DNA from: Flavobacterium dankookense
GTDB lineage: Bacteria > Bacteroidota > Bacteroidia > Flavobacteriales > Flavobacteriaceae
Direction: 5' to 3'
NCBI RefSeq assembly: GCF_004362665.1
Contig: NZ_SNXR01000011.1
Location: forward strand, 1-64,000
Length of the DNA: 64,000 nucleotides
The notes below the pieces were generated by a model. The model was not told the DNA's origin. It saw only the letters and a program-made list of their open reading frames with translations, and ran no database searches. Below are positions 47,718 to 56,723 of the stretch, one piece after another; the first letter of the stretch is position 1, and every line of letters begins with the position of its first letter. The position numbers were made by a program, and so were the translations under genes.

Positions 47718-50700
47718 TTATGATTTTAAAATCCAGTTTGAAAGAATATTTTTTAAAACTTCTTTATCAATTGGTTTTGAAATATAATCGTTCATTCCTG
47801 CTTCAATGCATTTTTCCTTTTCACCAACAACTATGCCAGCAGTTAGAGCAATGATTGGAACTTCTTTTAAATCGCTATTTTTTCTAATTTCTGCTGTTGC
47901 TTCATAGCCATTCATTACTGGCATTTGAATATCCATTAAAATTAAATCAGGCTGAGAATTTTCTAGATATTCAAAAATTTCTTTACCGTTTTCACATTCA
48001 ATTATTGTTGCATTTGGAATGACTTGTTTGACTAAGGTTTTTGCCAAAAGCATATTGATTTTGTTATCTTCAACTACATATACAATTTTGTTTTCGGATG
48101 TAATTATTTCTTGTACTTTAACTTTTGAAATTTCAGCTAGTGACTTTTTTTGTGATTTACTTTCTTCATTAGAATATTTAACAATCAAAGTAAAATAGAA
48201 TCGACTACCTTTTTTGTTTTCACTTTCTAACTCTAATTTGCTATCCATCAATCCAAGTAGTTGATTTGAGATTGAAAGTCCCAAACCTGTTCCACCAAAA
48301 CGTTTGGTTGTTGAGCCATCTTCTTGAGAAAACGCCTCAAAGATTTTGGTTTGATTTTTAATTTTTATACCTATTCCGGTATCTTTTACGGAGAAACAAA
48401 TTTTTGCCGTTTTGTCGTCAATATATTCTACTAGTGAAATTTGAAAATCAACACCGCCTTTTTCGGTGAATTTAACCGCATTACTCAAAAGATTAATTAA
48501 AACTTGTTTCAATCGAATATAATCAACCCAGATATTTTTTGGAACATTTTTATCAATAGTAAGATTTAAAAATAAATTCTTTTGTTTTGTTTCATATTTT
48601 ACAAGGTCAGTAACTTGATTGGCAATATCGATAATTTTATATTTATCAATCTCGAGTTCTACTTTTCCTGATTCTATTTTTGAAAAATCAAGAATGTTAT
48701 TAATGACTTCCATCAATGAGTTGGCAGATTGATTGATGGTATCCATATATTTTTGTTGAAAATCTTCTAAATTGGTATTCATTAAAAGTTCCGTGAAACC
48801 GATTATACCATTTAATGGCGTTCTTATTTCATGGCTCATGTTAGCTAAAAATTCTGATTTTGCTTTGTTGGCTGCTTCAGCATAATTTTTAGCATTGATA
48901 GCTTCTTCAGCTTCAATTCTTTTGGTGATGTCAATAAAAATTCCTACGATATATACAATTTCTTCTTCATTAACGATAGGTTCGCCAAATTCTTCTACCC
49001 AAATTTGCTCACCATCTTTGTTTATAATTCTATAGATAAGATGTATTTTTTGTTTTAGTTTGAATAAATCGTCAGCATGTTTTTGAACAATTTTTAAATC
49101 ATCTGGATGAACTAAATCTATGTAATGTCTTTCGGTTTTTAGAAAATCTTCTTTTGGATAACCTGTTAATTTTTCAATTTCATCGTTCAAATAAATTTTT
49201 GTCCATTTGTCATCATATTTAGAAAGATGAACAGTTCCTGGAATATTATTGGCAAGCAGACGGAATTTTTCTTCGCTTTCTTGGATAATAGTTTCATTGA
49301 TATTTCTTTCAAACGAATAAGAAATATTTTTTGCTAAAATTTCTAAAGACGATATTTCATCACTTGACCACTCGCGTTCTTTAACTGTATCATCAAATAC
49401 TAAAATACCATAAAAGGTTTCTTTTATAAAAATTGGAATGAATAATATTGATTTTGAACCTATTTGTTGAAGGAAGTTTTTCTCTTCTGAATCGGGCAAT
49501 TTTCTGATTACCGAGCTGAAAGGTTTATTGTTGAGTAAGTTTTCCATTGTCAACTTAAACATTTTATTTGGCAACTTTTGAAGCTTTGGGTTCGGTTCGT
49601 TTATAGAGTCTGAGTCTGACAACCAACGATATTTTTGAGAAATCGTATCATCATCACTATTGTATTGGAAATAGGAAACTCTAGAAGCTTTTAGTACATG
49701 ACCAATAGTTCTTATAATTCCCAGTAAAATTTCATCTTGATTTTTTGATAATAAGAATTTCTCAGTGTTTTTATTAATTTCAAATAGAATATCACTTTTA
49801 TAAGTTAGATTTTTTTCTGATTCATTTCGCATTTCAGCTTCAAGTGCGATAGCTATTAAATCAGCTATTGAACGAGAAAAATTAATGTCTTCATTATCCC
49901 ATTCTCTTTTATTTTCAACGGCTTCAAAACATAAGATTCCTTTTGTTTTTTTATCCATGAAAATAGGAGTATCAAGCAGAGATTTAATTTTATATTTTGG
50001 AAAAAAATCATAACACAATTCTTCGGTTATTTTATTATCGTATACATCAGAAGCTACAATTTGAATGCCACTTTCTAATGCTCTAAAATAGTTTGGATAT
50101 TGATTTTTATCTACGAAAAAGTGTTTTTCAAATCGGTTATTGTCTAGATAAAAAATGCTCTCACATCTAAGACCTTCGGGTATGTATGTCCAATAACTAA
50201 CTCGATTTATACCACAATTTATGGCTACTGTTTGTAGAATATTTTTTAGAACCGTATTGAAGCTATCTGTATTCGAATAACTTTTTGATGTTAATTCTTT
50301 AATAACTTGATTGTGGATTTTTATTTTTGATGCTCTTTCAAAGTGCTCAATTTCAAGATTTTTTATTAAAGTGATATCTCTTGCAATAACAGAAAAACCA
50401 GTTTTTTTGTTGTATTTATCTTTTTTAACGGTAACTTTTTGAGTGACCCAAATGGTTTCTCCACTTTTTTTAATCATTGGGAAAACTAAATCAGGATAAT
50501 CTCCTGTATCCTCTGGAATGTGTTCATAAAATTCTTTAACTACATCTATATAGTCTGTTCTTATAAATGTAGTATAGTGATTGCTAAATATTTCTTCTTT
50601 TGAATATCCAAGTGATTTTTCTGTAAATGGGTTGACATAAATTATTTTACCTTCAAAATTAATTTCAGTTATTAAATCATTAGCCGATTCAATCAAATCT

Positions 50701-51674
50701 CGATATTGATTTTGAATTTTTATTTGTTCAGTGACATCTTGACCAATTCCAATAAGAATGTCTTCCGAATATCTTTTGTCTTTCCACTGAATGTATTTAT
50801 AATCACCATTTTTACATTTTAATTTTCTAATATATAATCTATCATCAACATAATCTTCGTGATACGCTTCACCAATAAATTCAGGATCTTCGGTTAATCG
50901 CCAATATTCAAGTCCAAGAACTTCATTTGCTTTATAACCTAAAATAGATTCTATAGACTCGCTACAAAATGATACTTCACCTTTTTTATTTGTTGTTAAA
51001 ATCAAAGAATTTCCTTTGTTGACAATAATATTTGTAAAAAGAAATTTGTTTTTAGTTTCTAGTAGTGCTAAGTGTCTGGAAATGTGAATTGTAATAGTTA
51101 GAATAAAAGCACATATTAGGATTATAATATAGTTTTGAGGAATTAACTCTAATTCAAATGCAATGACTAAAAGAAGTATAACAGAAATAACGAATAGCCA
51201 ATAATGTAAAATGTTTTTAACGATGAAATAAGATAGAAAAAGGCAAACAATTAAACTAACATAGGAAATCAGTTCAAAATCTCTAAAAAAAACATTTCTA
51301 ACTACAAATCCAAGATAGCCATAATAGCAGAAAAGAAAAATAAAGTTTATATTCTTTATGAAAAACTTTACTCTAGTACACAGAAAATAAAATATAAGCA
51401 ATATTGCTCCAATACATAAATTTATGAGGAAAAAACTTTTTGATCGAACTTTGAAAATCTCTAAAATGGTTTCGATTAGCGGAATTGCAACACCAAAAAA
51501 TAACAAATACAAAGCATATTGCTGTTCTTTGGGTTCAAATTCATTTTTGCTAGATAAATTTAGTTTATCCTTGATGGTTTCTTTTGTTGCAAAATAGAAA
51601 GAGTAGAGAAGAAATAGTAATACAAATATCACTATCAAACTTCCGCTGTTTAATAAAAATAAATTGGTATTCAA
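47718..51674 (-). CDS. Hybrid sensor histidine kinase (7TM-PAS-PAS-GAF-GAF-PAS-HK-REC)
   Basis: 1318 aa. About seven or eight membrane segments (1-200), PAS (about 220-325), PAS (about 330-440), GAF (about 470-620), GAF (about 640-800), PAS (about 810-925), HisKA with NMSHEIRTPLNG (phospho-accepting H948), HATPase with DTGIGI and GGTGLGLSIS (about 1060-1180), and a receiver domain with LILMDIQMP (D1248). The final relay partner is not encoded nearby; the receiver is the last domain, with no output or Hpt domain. Signals sensed are unknown. The soluble GAF domains may bind a small ligand or chromophore, but no diagnostic cysteine for a bilin is apparent. Confidence 0.92.
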   Translation of the reverse strand: MNTNLFLLNSGSLIVIFVLLFLLYSFYFATKETIKDKLNLSSKNEFEPKEQQYALYLLFFGVAIPLIETILEIFKVRSKSFFLINLCIGAILLIFYFLCTRVKFFIKNINFIFLFCYYGYLGFVVRNVFFRDFELISYVSLIVCLFLSYFIVKNILHYWLFVISVILLLVIAFELELIPQNYIIILICAFILTITIHISRHLALLETKNKFLFTNIIVNKGNSLILTTNKKGEVSFCSESIESILGYKANEVLGLEYWRLTEDPEFIGEAYHEDYVDDRLYIRKLKCKNGDYKYIQWKDKRYSEDILIGIGQDVTEQIKIQNQYRDLIESANDLITEINFEGKIIYVNPFTEKSLGYSKEEIFSNHYTTFIRTDYIDVVKEFYEHIPEDTGDYPDLVFPMIKKSGETIWVTQKVTVKKDKYNKKTGFSVIARDITLIKNLEIEHFERASKIKIHNQVIKELTSKSYSNTDSFNTVLKNILQTVAINCGINRVSYWTYIPEGLRCESIFYLDNNRFEKHFFVDKNQYPNYFRALESGIQIVASDVYDNKITEELCYDFFPKYKIKSLLDTPIFMDKKTKGILCFEAVENKREWDNEDINFSRSIADLIAIALEAEMRNESEKNLTYKSDILFEINKNTEKFLLSKNQDEILLGIIRTIGHVLKASRVSYFQYNSDDDTISQKYRWLSDSDSINEPNPKLQKLPNKMFKLTMENLLNNKPFSSVIRKLPDSEEKNFLQQIGSKSILFIPIFIKETFYGILVFDDTVKEREWSSDEISSLEILAKNISYSFERNINETIIQESEEKFRLLANNIPGTVHLSKYDDKWTKIYLNDEIEKLTGYPKEDFLKTERHYIDLVHPDDLKIVQKHADDLFKLKQKIHLIYRIINKDGEQIWVEEFGEPIVNEEEIVYIVGIFIDITKRIEAEEAINAKNYAEAANKAKSEFLANMSHEIRTPLNGIIGFTELLMNTNLEDFQQKYMDTINQSANSLMEVINNILDFSKIESGKVELEIDKYKIIDIANQVTDLVKYETKQKNLFLNLTIDKNVPKNIWVDYIRLKQVLINLLSNAVKFTEKGGVDFQISLVEYIDDKTAKICFSVKDTGIGIKIKNQTKIFEAFSQEDGSTTKRFGGTGLGLSISNQLLGLMDSKLELESENKKGSRFYFTLIVKYSNEESKSQKKSLAEISKVKVQEIITSENKIVYVVEDNKINMLLAKTLVKQVIPNATIIECENGKEIFEYLENSQPDLILMDIQMPVMNGYEATAEIRKNSDLKEVPIIALTAGIVVGEKEKCIEAGMNDYISKPIDKEVLKNILSNWILKS

Positions 51675-51737
51675 TTGAAATTAAGATTTGATTGGGTTTG
51701 TCTTTTTACAATAGCTTCAAAAATAGTTAAAATAAAG

Positions 51738-53069
51738 TTAAGTTAACCATTTTAATAGGAGTTTGATTTTTTTTAACTTTTCTCCATAAGGTGCATATCG
51801 CGTTGGAATGTCAAGCCAAGTAGCTTTAATTACAATTGCTTTATGATGCGAGAAAATATCAAAACTTTTTCTACCATGATAAGCACCAATTCCGCTGTGT
51901 CCAACACCACCAAATGGCAATCGATTGTTTGTAAATTGAATCATTGTATCATTAATGCAACCACCACCAAAAGAATAGTTTTTCATTATTTTTTTTGCAA
52001 ATTTTTTATTTTCCGAGAAAACGTAAAATCCAAGTGGCTTTTCATAATTAGTAATTATTTTTTTTAAATCTTCTTCAGTTTCAAATGCCAAAATTGGAAG
52101 AATTGGACCGAAGATTTCATCTTTCATCACCAAGCTATTTTGTTTTGGCTCGTCGATTAGAGTTGGTTCGATATAGTTATCAGTTGCAGCTGTTTTTCCT
52201 CCAAAAAGAATTGTTTCACCAATGAGCATTTGACACAATCTATTCCAATTTTTTTCGTTTACAATTCGTGGATAATCAGGAGAGTTTTGAGGATTTTCGG
52301 AATAGGCTAATTGAATTTCTTCCTTCAGATATTCAATAAATTGTGTCTTGATTTTCTGGTGAACCAAAAGATAATCTGGTGCAATACACGTTTGTCCAGC
52401 ATTTAGAAATTTTCCCCAGACAATTCGTTTAGCAGCTAATTTGATATTGGCAGTTTCATCAATAATACAAGGATTTTTTCCTCCAAGTTCTAATATTACT
52501 GGAGTTAAGTTTTCTGCAGCAGCTTTTGCAACTATTTTTCCAACAGCAACACTTCCAGTAAAAAAAATAAAATCCCAACGTTGTGAAAGTAATTTTTCTG
52601 AAGTTTCAATTCCACCTTCAATTACTTCTACATGATTTTTTTCAAAAGTTTCTCCAATGATTTTTACTATGATTTTTGAAGTATTTGGTGTTAGTTCAGA
52701 TGGTTTTACAACAACCTGATTTCCTGCTGCAATGGCTGCAATCGCAGGGCAAAATGCCAATTGAAAAGGATAATTCCATGGCGCAATCACTAAGACTTTT
52801 CCAAACGGTTCTTTGTAAATATAATCGGTGGAAGGAAAATTTAACAAAGAAGGCAAAACCATTTCTGGTTTTGCCCATTTATCAATGTTTTTTATCGTTG
52901 CTTTTAAATCAGAAATTACATAGTTGATCTCAGTCAAATAACTTTCGAAGGCTGATTTTTTAAAATCATCATACAATGCTTTCGTAATTTCTTCTTCATG
53001 ATTTTGAATAGAAACCAGTAGTTTTATAAGTGATTTTTTTCTAAAAGAAACATCGGTTTTAAAAGTCAT
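51738..53069 (-). CDS. Aldehyde dehydrogenase (class 3-like)
   Basis: 443 aa, the short form that lacks extra N-terminal residues of class 1/2 enzymes. NAD(P)-binding FTGSVAVGK near 170, glutamate in LELGGKNPCII near 192, and catalytic cysteine in NAGQTCIAPDY near 226. It oxidises medium- or long-chain aldehydes to acids; class 3 forms often detoxify lipid aldehydes. No membrane anchor apart from a hydrophobic/basic C-terminal tail. Confidence 0.92.
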   Translation of the reverse strand: MTFKTDVSFRKKSLIKLLVSIQNHEEEITKALYDDFKKSAFESYLTEINYVISDLKATIKNIDKWAKPEMVLPSLLNFPSTDYIYKEPFGKVLVIAPWNYPFQLAFCPAIAAIAAGNQVVVKPSELTPNTSKIIVKIIGETFEKNHVEVIEGGIETSEKLLSQRWDFIFFTGSVAVGKIVAKAAAENLTPVILELGGKNPCIIDETANIKLAAKRIVWGKFLNAGQTCIAPDYLLVHQKIKTQFIEYLKEEIQLAYSENPQNSPDYPRIVNEKNWNRLCQMLIGETILFGGKTAATDNYIEPTLIDEPKQNSLVMKDEIFGPILPILAFETEEDLKKIITNYEKPLGFYVFSENKKFAKKIMKNYSFGGGCINDTMIQFTNNRLPFGGVGHSGIGAYHGRKSFDIFSHHKAIVIKATWLDIPTRYAPYGEKLKKIKLLLKWLT

Positions 53070-53127
53070 AACTTGAGTATTATTTCTGCCAAGTTACGTT
53101 TTTAACTCATTAAAATCAACTTTTTTT

Positions 53128-54465
53128 CTACAAAAATCCCCAACGGAAACCTAAGTAAATATCACCTTGTTTGCTATCAGCTAGTAAAGCAGTTACCATA
53201 GAACTTGAACCAAGGTAAAAACCTCCTAAACGAAATCCAAATCCAACATTGGTTCCTGAAATTTCATGAAAAGTTACTGGAATATAAGTTTCAAAATAGC
53301 GTAAACTTATTCTTGGTGTGATGCTAAAAATGTTTGGAGCAGTAACTTGTTCATTGGCTGAATCGTCATTTAATTTTTGTTGTAAATAGGCTGTAACGTA
53401 CAATTTGTGAATTACTTTTAAATCAACATAAGTTGAAAAAACAGTTGGTAATTTAACTTTAAAATCTTTTTCGCCTTGTTCAACAGTTAAATAACCATTG
53501 CTTGATAAAATATCTTCAACATCACTTAAGCTATCTACATCTTCAAATAAACTTAAATCCAAAGGATCAGAATTAGGAATATTTAATGAGTAATTTGTAG
53601 AAGCATTGTTATTATCTTTAAACGTCATGCTACCAATATTTCTAATAGATAATCCAGCATTTAATTTATATTTTTTATCATCACCAAGCCATTGATAATT
53701 TGCTCCAACATCACCCGAAAAACCATTCAACCCACCAAAAATTGATTTGCTATAATCATCAAAATTAGTAAAGCTGTCAGCAAGATTTCCTGAATAAGCA
53801 ATGTTTAGTGTGGCAGGAGAATTAGTAGTTAAAAATGCATCTCCACCAACTTCAGTTATCGTTCCATTTAGATTACTTAAACCAAAGTTAGAATACGAAC
53901 CTGGAAATAATAACTTTAAAGTCACACCTGCGCTAAATTTGTGTTTTTCTTTATCAACCAAAGTTCGAGCAAGTGAAAAGCCTATTTCGCCATACGAAGT
54001 ACCATTCATACGTTGGTTTTTCTTATTGTCTAAAAGAGTTGTGTTTAAACCTATGTTATTATTAGTGATGGCATTTCCAATAGTTGGATCAATGTCGACT
54101 AAGTCAAATTTGGCGTATGCTTTTGACGTAATTGCCAATCCCCATTTTTTCCAACGCATTGCAAATCCCAAACCATTAATTTCTGCATGAACACGAGCAT
54201 TTACAGGACTTGTTCCACTAAAAAGCAGTTCTTCAAAATCTGTATCAGAATTAAAATCACTAAAAGCAAGCTTGTCATTAGCTACATTAACACTCAGTCC
54301 AAAAATATTAACTTCAAATTTTTTAGAAAGATTTGTTAATTCGGCAGGATTGATATTTACGTTTAAAATCCCAACACGATTGGACGTACTAATGCCCGAA
54401 AAATGTTCCTGAGCAAAAGTAAAATGACAGAAAAGCGACAAAGCAACAACGAAGATTTTTTTCAT
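53128..54465 (-). CDS. DUF5723-family outer-membrane protein
   Basis: 445 aa. Signal peptide (about 1-18, ending FTFAQ) then alternating beta strands with many aromatic and Gly residues to the end (FRWGFL), typical of an outer-membrane barrel. Opening words GISTSNRVGILNVNINPAEL resemble the DUF5723 family of Bacteroidota. Function unknown. Precedes the aldehyde dehydrogenase gene by 58 bp on the same strand, but with no evident link. Confidence 0.8.
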   Translation of the reverse strand: MKKIFVVALSLFCHFTFAQEHFSGISTSNRVGILNVNINPAELTNLSKKFEVNIFGLSVNVANDKLAFSDFNSDTDFEELLFSGTSPVNARVHAEINGLGFAMRWKKWGLAITSKAYAKFDLVDIDPTIGNAITNNNIGLNTTLLDNKKNQRMNGTSYGEIGFSLARTLVDKEKHKFSAGVTLKLLFPGSYSNFGLSNLNGTITEVGGDAFLTTNSPATLNIAYSGNLADSFTNFDDYSKSIFGGLNGFSGDVGANYQWLGDDKKYKLNAGLSIRNIGSMTFKDNNNASTNYSLNIPNSDPLDLSLFEDVDSLSDVEDILSSNGYLTVEQGEKDFKVKLPTVFSTYVDLKVIHKLYVTAYLQQKLNDDSANEQVTAPNIFSITPRISLRYFETYIPVTFHEISGTNVGFGFRLGGFYLGSSSMVTALLADSKQGDIYLGFRWGFL

Positions 54466-54535
54466 AGCAGTAGTATTTTATATAGTTAAAGTGGTAAAAA
54501 AAATATATGACTGTGGTAAATATATGAAATTTTAC

Positions 54536-55225
54536 TTATAAAGCATTCCAAATCACATCATTTGGGGTAGAAGCAACGATTTCCATGTTTTCTTTAGAAA
54601 CCGGATGAATAAAAACCAATTTTCGCGCATGAAGATGAATGCCACCATCAGGATTACTTCGGTCAAAACCATATTTTAAATCGCCTTTTATTGGACAACC
54701 AATCGCTTGAAGTTGCGCTCTAATTTGATGATGTCTTCCCGTATGAAGATTAATTTCCAAGGCAAAATAATTATTCAATTCTTTGATTATGGTATAATCT
54801 AAACTTGCTTTTTTGCTCTCGGGAACTTCTTTTAAATGTGCTTTTGAAGTATTATTTTTTTCGTTTCTTTTCAGAAAATGAACAAGCGTATCCGACGTTT
54901 TTGGCGGTTTGTTTTTAACAACTGCCCAATAAGTTTTCTGTGTTTCTCGGTTGCTGAACATTGCGTTTAGTCGTTCCAAAGCTTTACTTGTTCTCGCAAA
55001 AACCACAATACCTGTTGTAGGTCTGTCCAATCGATGAACAACGCCAAGAAAAACATCTCCAGGTTTGTTGTATTTCGCCTTAATATATTCTTTTACAACT
55101 TCCGAAAGCGGTTTGTCGCCCGTTTTATCACCTTGAACAATATCACCAACACGTTTATTAACCACTATAATGTGATTGTCTTCGTGAAGGATTTGGAGAT
55201 TATCTTTGGTGGAAACTATTTTCAA
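54536..55225 (-). CDS. RluA-family pseudouridine synthase
   Basis: 229 aa, the compact form without an S4 domain. Catalytic aspartate D67 in VVHRLDRPTTGIVVFARTS, and RHHQIRAQLQAIG near residue 164. It isomerises uridine to pseudouridine in rRNA or tRNA; the target cannot be read from sequence. The gene begins beside the left border of a mobile-looking insert that separates it from panB. Confidence 0.92.
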   Translation of the reverse strand: MKIVSTKDNLQILHEDNHIIVVNKRVGDIVQGDKTGDKPLSEVVKEYIKAKYNKPGDVFLGVVHRLDRPTTGIVVFARTSKALERLNAMFSNRETQKTYWAVVKNKPPKTSDTLVHFLKRNEKNNTSKAHLKEVPESKKASLDYTIIKELNNYFALEINLHTGRHHQIRAQLQAIGCPIKGDLKYGFDRSNPDGGIHLHARKLVFIHPVSKENMEIVASTPNDVIWNAL

Positions 55226-55227
55226 AA

Positions 55228-55275
55228 TAGATTTTTAGATTGTTGGATTTTTAGATTTTTAGATTTTTAGATTTG
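55228..55275. repeat. Left flank of the four-helix-bundle insert: GATTTTTA tandem repeat
   Basis: A run of GATTTTTA units with AGATTGTTGGATTTTTAG inside. The right flank at 55626-55655 is its reverse complement (AGATTGTTAGATTTTTAG read on minus), so the gene between them is bracketed by imperfect inverted repeats. The left repeat runs into the last codons of the gene. Confidence 0.7.
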
Positions 55276-55620
55276 CAATGTTGAGCGGAATTTAGAAATC
55301 ATTTTTGTTATTTTATCTAAATCATAAATAAGTTCATCTACTTTCACTTGACTAATATATCCCAAATCAGAAGCTATTAATAATTGTGTTTCAATTTCAT
55401 AAATAGAACCAATTGCAATTTCAAGAAATCTAGAAAAGTCCTTATTACTGCTTCTTGAACAACCTTCTGCAATATTTGAAGGAACAGAAACAGAAGCTCT
55501 TCGAAGTTGATTTGTTAATCCAAATTTTTCGTTATCAGGGAAATTAGCAGTTGTAATATAAATTTGCGAACAAAATTTACGACTTAATTTCCAGATATCT
55601 AAATCTTTAAATCGGTGCAT
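55267..55620 (-). CDS. Four helix bundle protein
   Basis: 117 aa. HRFKDLDIWKLSRKF, QLRRASVSVPSNIAEGCSR and FLEIAIGSIYEIETQL are the signatures of the small family (S23/Avd-like) found as intervening sequences in 23S rRNA genes, beside retroelements and alone in intergenic regions. It forms pentamers or binds nucleic acid in known cases; the cellular role of stand-alone copies is unknown. Bracketed by inverted repeats and lodged between two housekeeping genes, it behaves like a small mobile cargo. Confidence 0.88.
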   Translation of the reverse strand: MHRFKDLDIWKLSRKFCSQIYITTANFPDNEKFGLTNQLRRASVSVPSNIAEGCSRSSNKDFSRFLEIAIGSIYEIETQLLIASDLGYISQVKVDELIYDLDKITKMISKFRSTLQI

Positions 55621-55625
55621 ATTTC

Positions 55626-55655
55626 TAATAATCTAAAAATCTAACAATCTAATTA
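55626..55655. repeat. Right flank of the four-helix-bundle insert
   Basis: AATCTAAAAATCTAACAATC on plus is the reverse complement of the wording at 55228-55275. It ends at the panB stop codon region. Confidence 0.7.
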
Positions 55656-56471
55656 ATATTGTTCACTAGAATTAGGAAAATCTTTCGATTTCACATCAGC
55701 AACATAATTTCCAATCGCTTTGGTCATTTGTTCATACAAATCTAAATAGCGACGCAAAAATCGTGGACTAAATTCATTATTCATTCCAAGCATATCGTGG
55801 ATAACCAAAACTTGACCATCAACGCCACCGCCAGCACCAATTCCAATAACAGGAATAGAAATAGTTTTGGCTACTTTTTCGGCCAAAGCCGCAGGAATTT
55901 TTTCTAAAACCAACGCAAAACAACCTAATTTTTCAAGCAATTTTGCATCTTCAATCAACTGTTCTGCTTCCGCATCTTCTTTAGCACGAACTGTGTACGT
56001 TCCAAATTTATAAATCGATTGTGGCGTTAAACCCAAATGTCCCATAACTGGAATTCCTGCATTCAAAATACGCTTAATACTTTCTTTAATTTCGCTTCCG
56101 CCTTCCAGTTTTACAGCATGTCCGCCGCTTTCTTTCATAATTCTAATAGCCGAACGCAACGCTTCCTTTGGATCACTTTGATAACTTCCAAAAGGCAAAT
56201 CCACCACAACCAAAGCTCGTTCAATAGCTCGAACCACACCCGAAGCGTGATAAATCATTTGATCCAACGTTATTGGCAACGTTGTTTCGTGTCCAGCCAT
56301 AACATTACTCGCCGAATCACCAACCAAAATCACATCAACACCAGCCGAGTCAACAATTTTAGCCATCGTAAAATCATACGCCGTAAGCATTGAAATCTTC
56401 TCGCCATTCACCTTCATGTCAATCAATGACTTAGTCGTAATCCTTTTATAATCTTTTTTTGCAGTAGACAT
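55653..56471 (-). CDS. panB: 3-methyl-2-oxobutanoate hydroxymethyltransferase
   Basis: 272 aa. First committed step of pantothenate synthesis: adds a hydroxymethyl group from methylenetetrahydrofolate to ketoisovalerate. Motifs [14 protein letters not shown] near 29, [12 protein letters not shown] near 49 (metal Asp), DLPFGSY near 97, KLEGG near 125 and [18 protein letters not shown] near 205 are intact. Other pan genes are not in the window. Confidence 0.96.
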   Translation of the reverse strand: MSTAKKDYKRITTKSLIDMKVNGEKISMLTAYDFTMAKIVDSAGVDVILVGDSASNVMAGHETTLPITLDQMIYHASGVVRAIERALVVVDLPFGSYQSDPKEALRSAIRIMKESGGHAVKLEGGSEIKESIKRILNAGIPVMGHLGLTPQSIYKFGTYTVRAKEDAEAEQLIEDAKLLEKLGCFALVLEKIPAALAEKVAKTISIPVIGIGAGGGVDGQVLVIHDMLGMNNEFSPRFLRRYLDLYEQMTKAIGNYVADVKSKDFPNSSEQY

Positions 56472-56573
56472 AACATTTCGTTTATAAGTCGTAAAAGTAT
56501 AAAATCTATTTTTGATGCAACAAAAATCAACCCAATAATGTGAATTTATACTACTTTTGTCAAAACTGATTTA

Positions 56574-56651
56574 GGAGCGAATCGTTTGAGCTATTTAAAA
56601 GCCATTTTCCTGCTTTTCGCGCTACACGGTAGCTAGCTTCAATCAGGGCTA
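56574..56651 (-). repeat. Mosaic interspersed repeat, copy 3 (inverted)
   Basis: Read on minus it begins TAGCCCTGATTGAAGC, contains AAAAGCAGGAAAATGGC and ends CGATTCGCTCCT, matching copies 1 and 2 at both ends and in the (G)C(G/A)GGAA middle word. It is the main content of the 252-bp gap between panB and the regulator; after it comes a CTTTGCGA-rich leader. Confidence 0.7.
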
Positions 56652-56723
56652 AAACCAAAACCATTTGAATTTCAGTGAACTTTGCGAATTAGCTTTGCGA
56701 ACTTTGCGGTTAAAAATAAAAAT

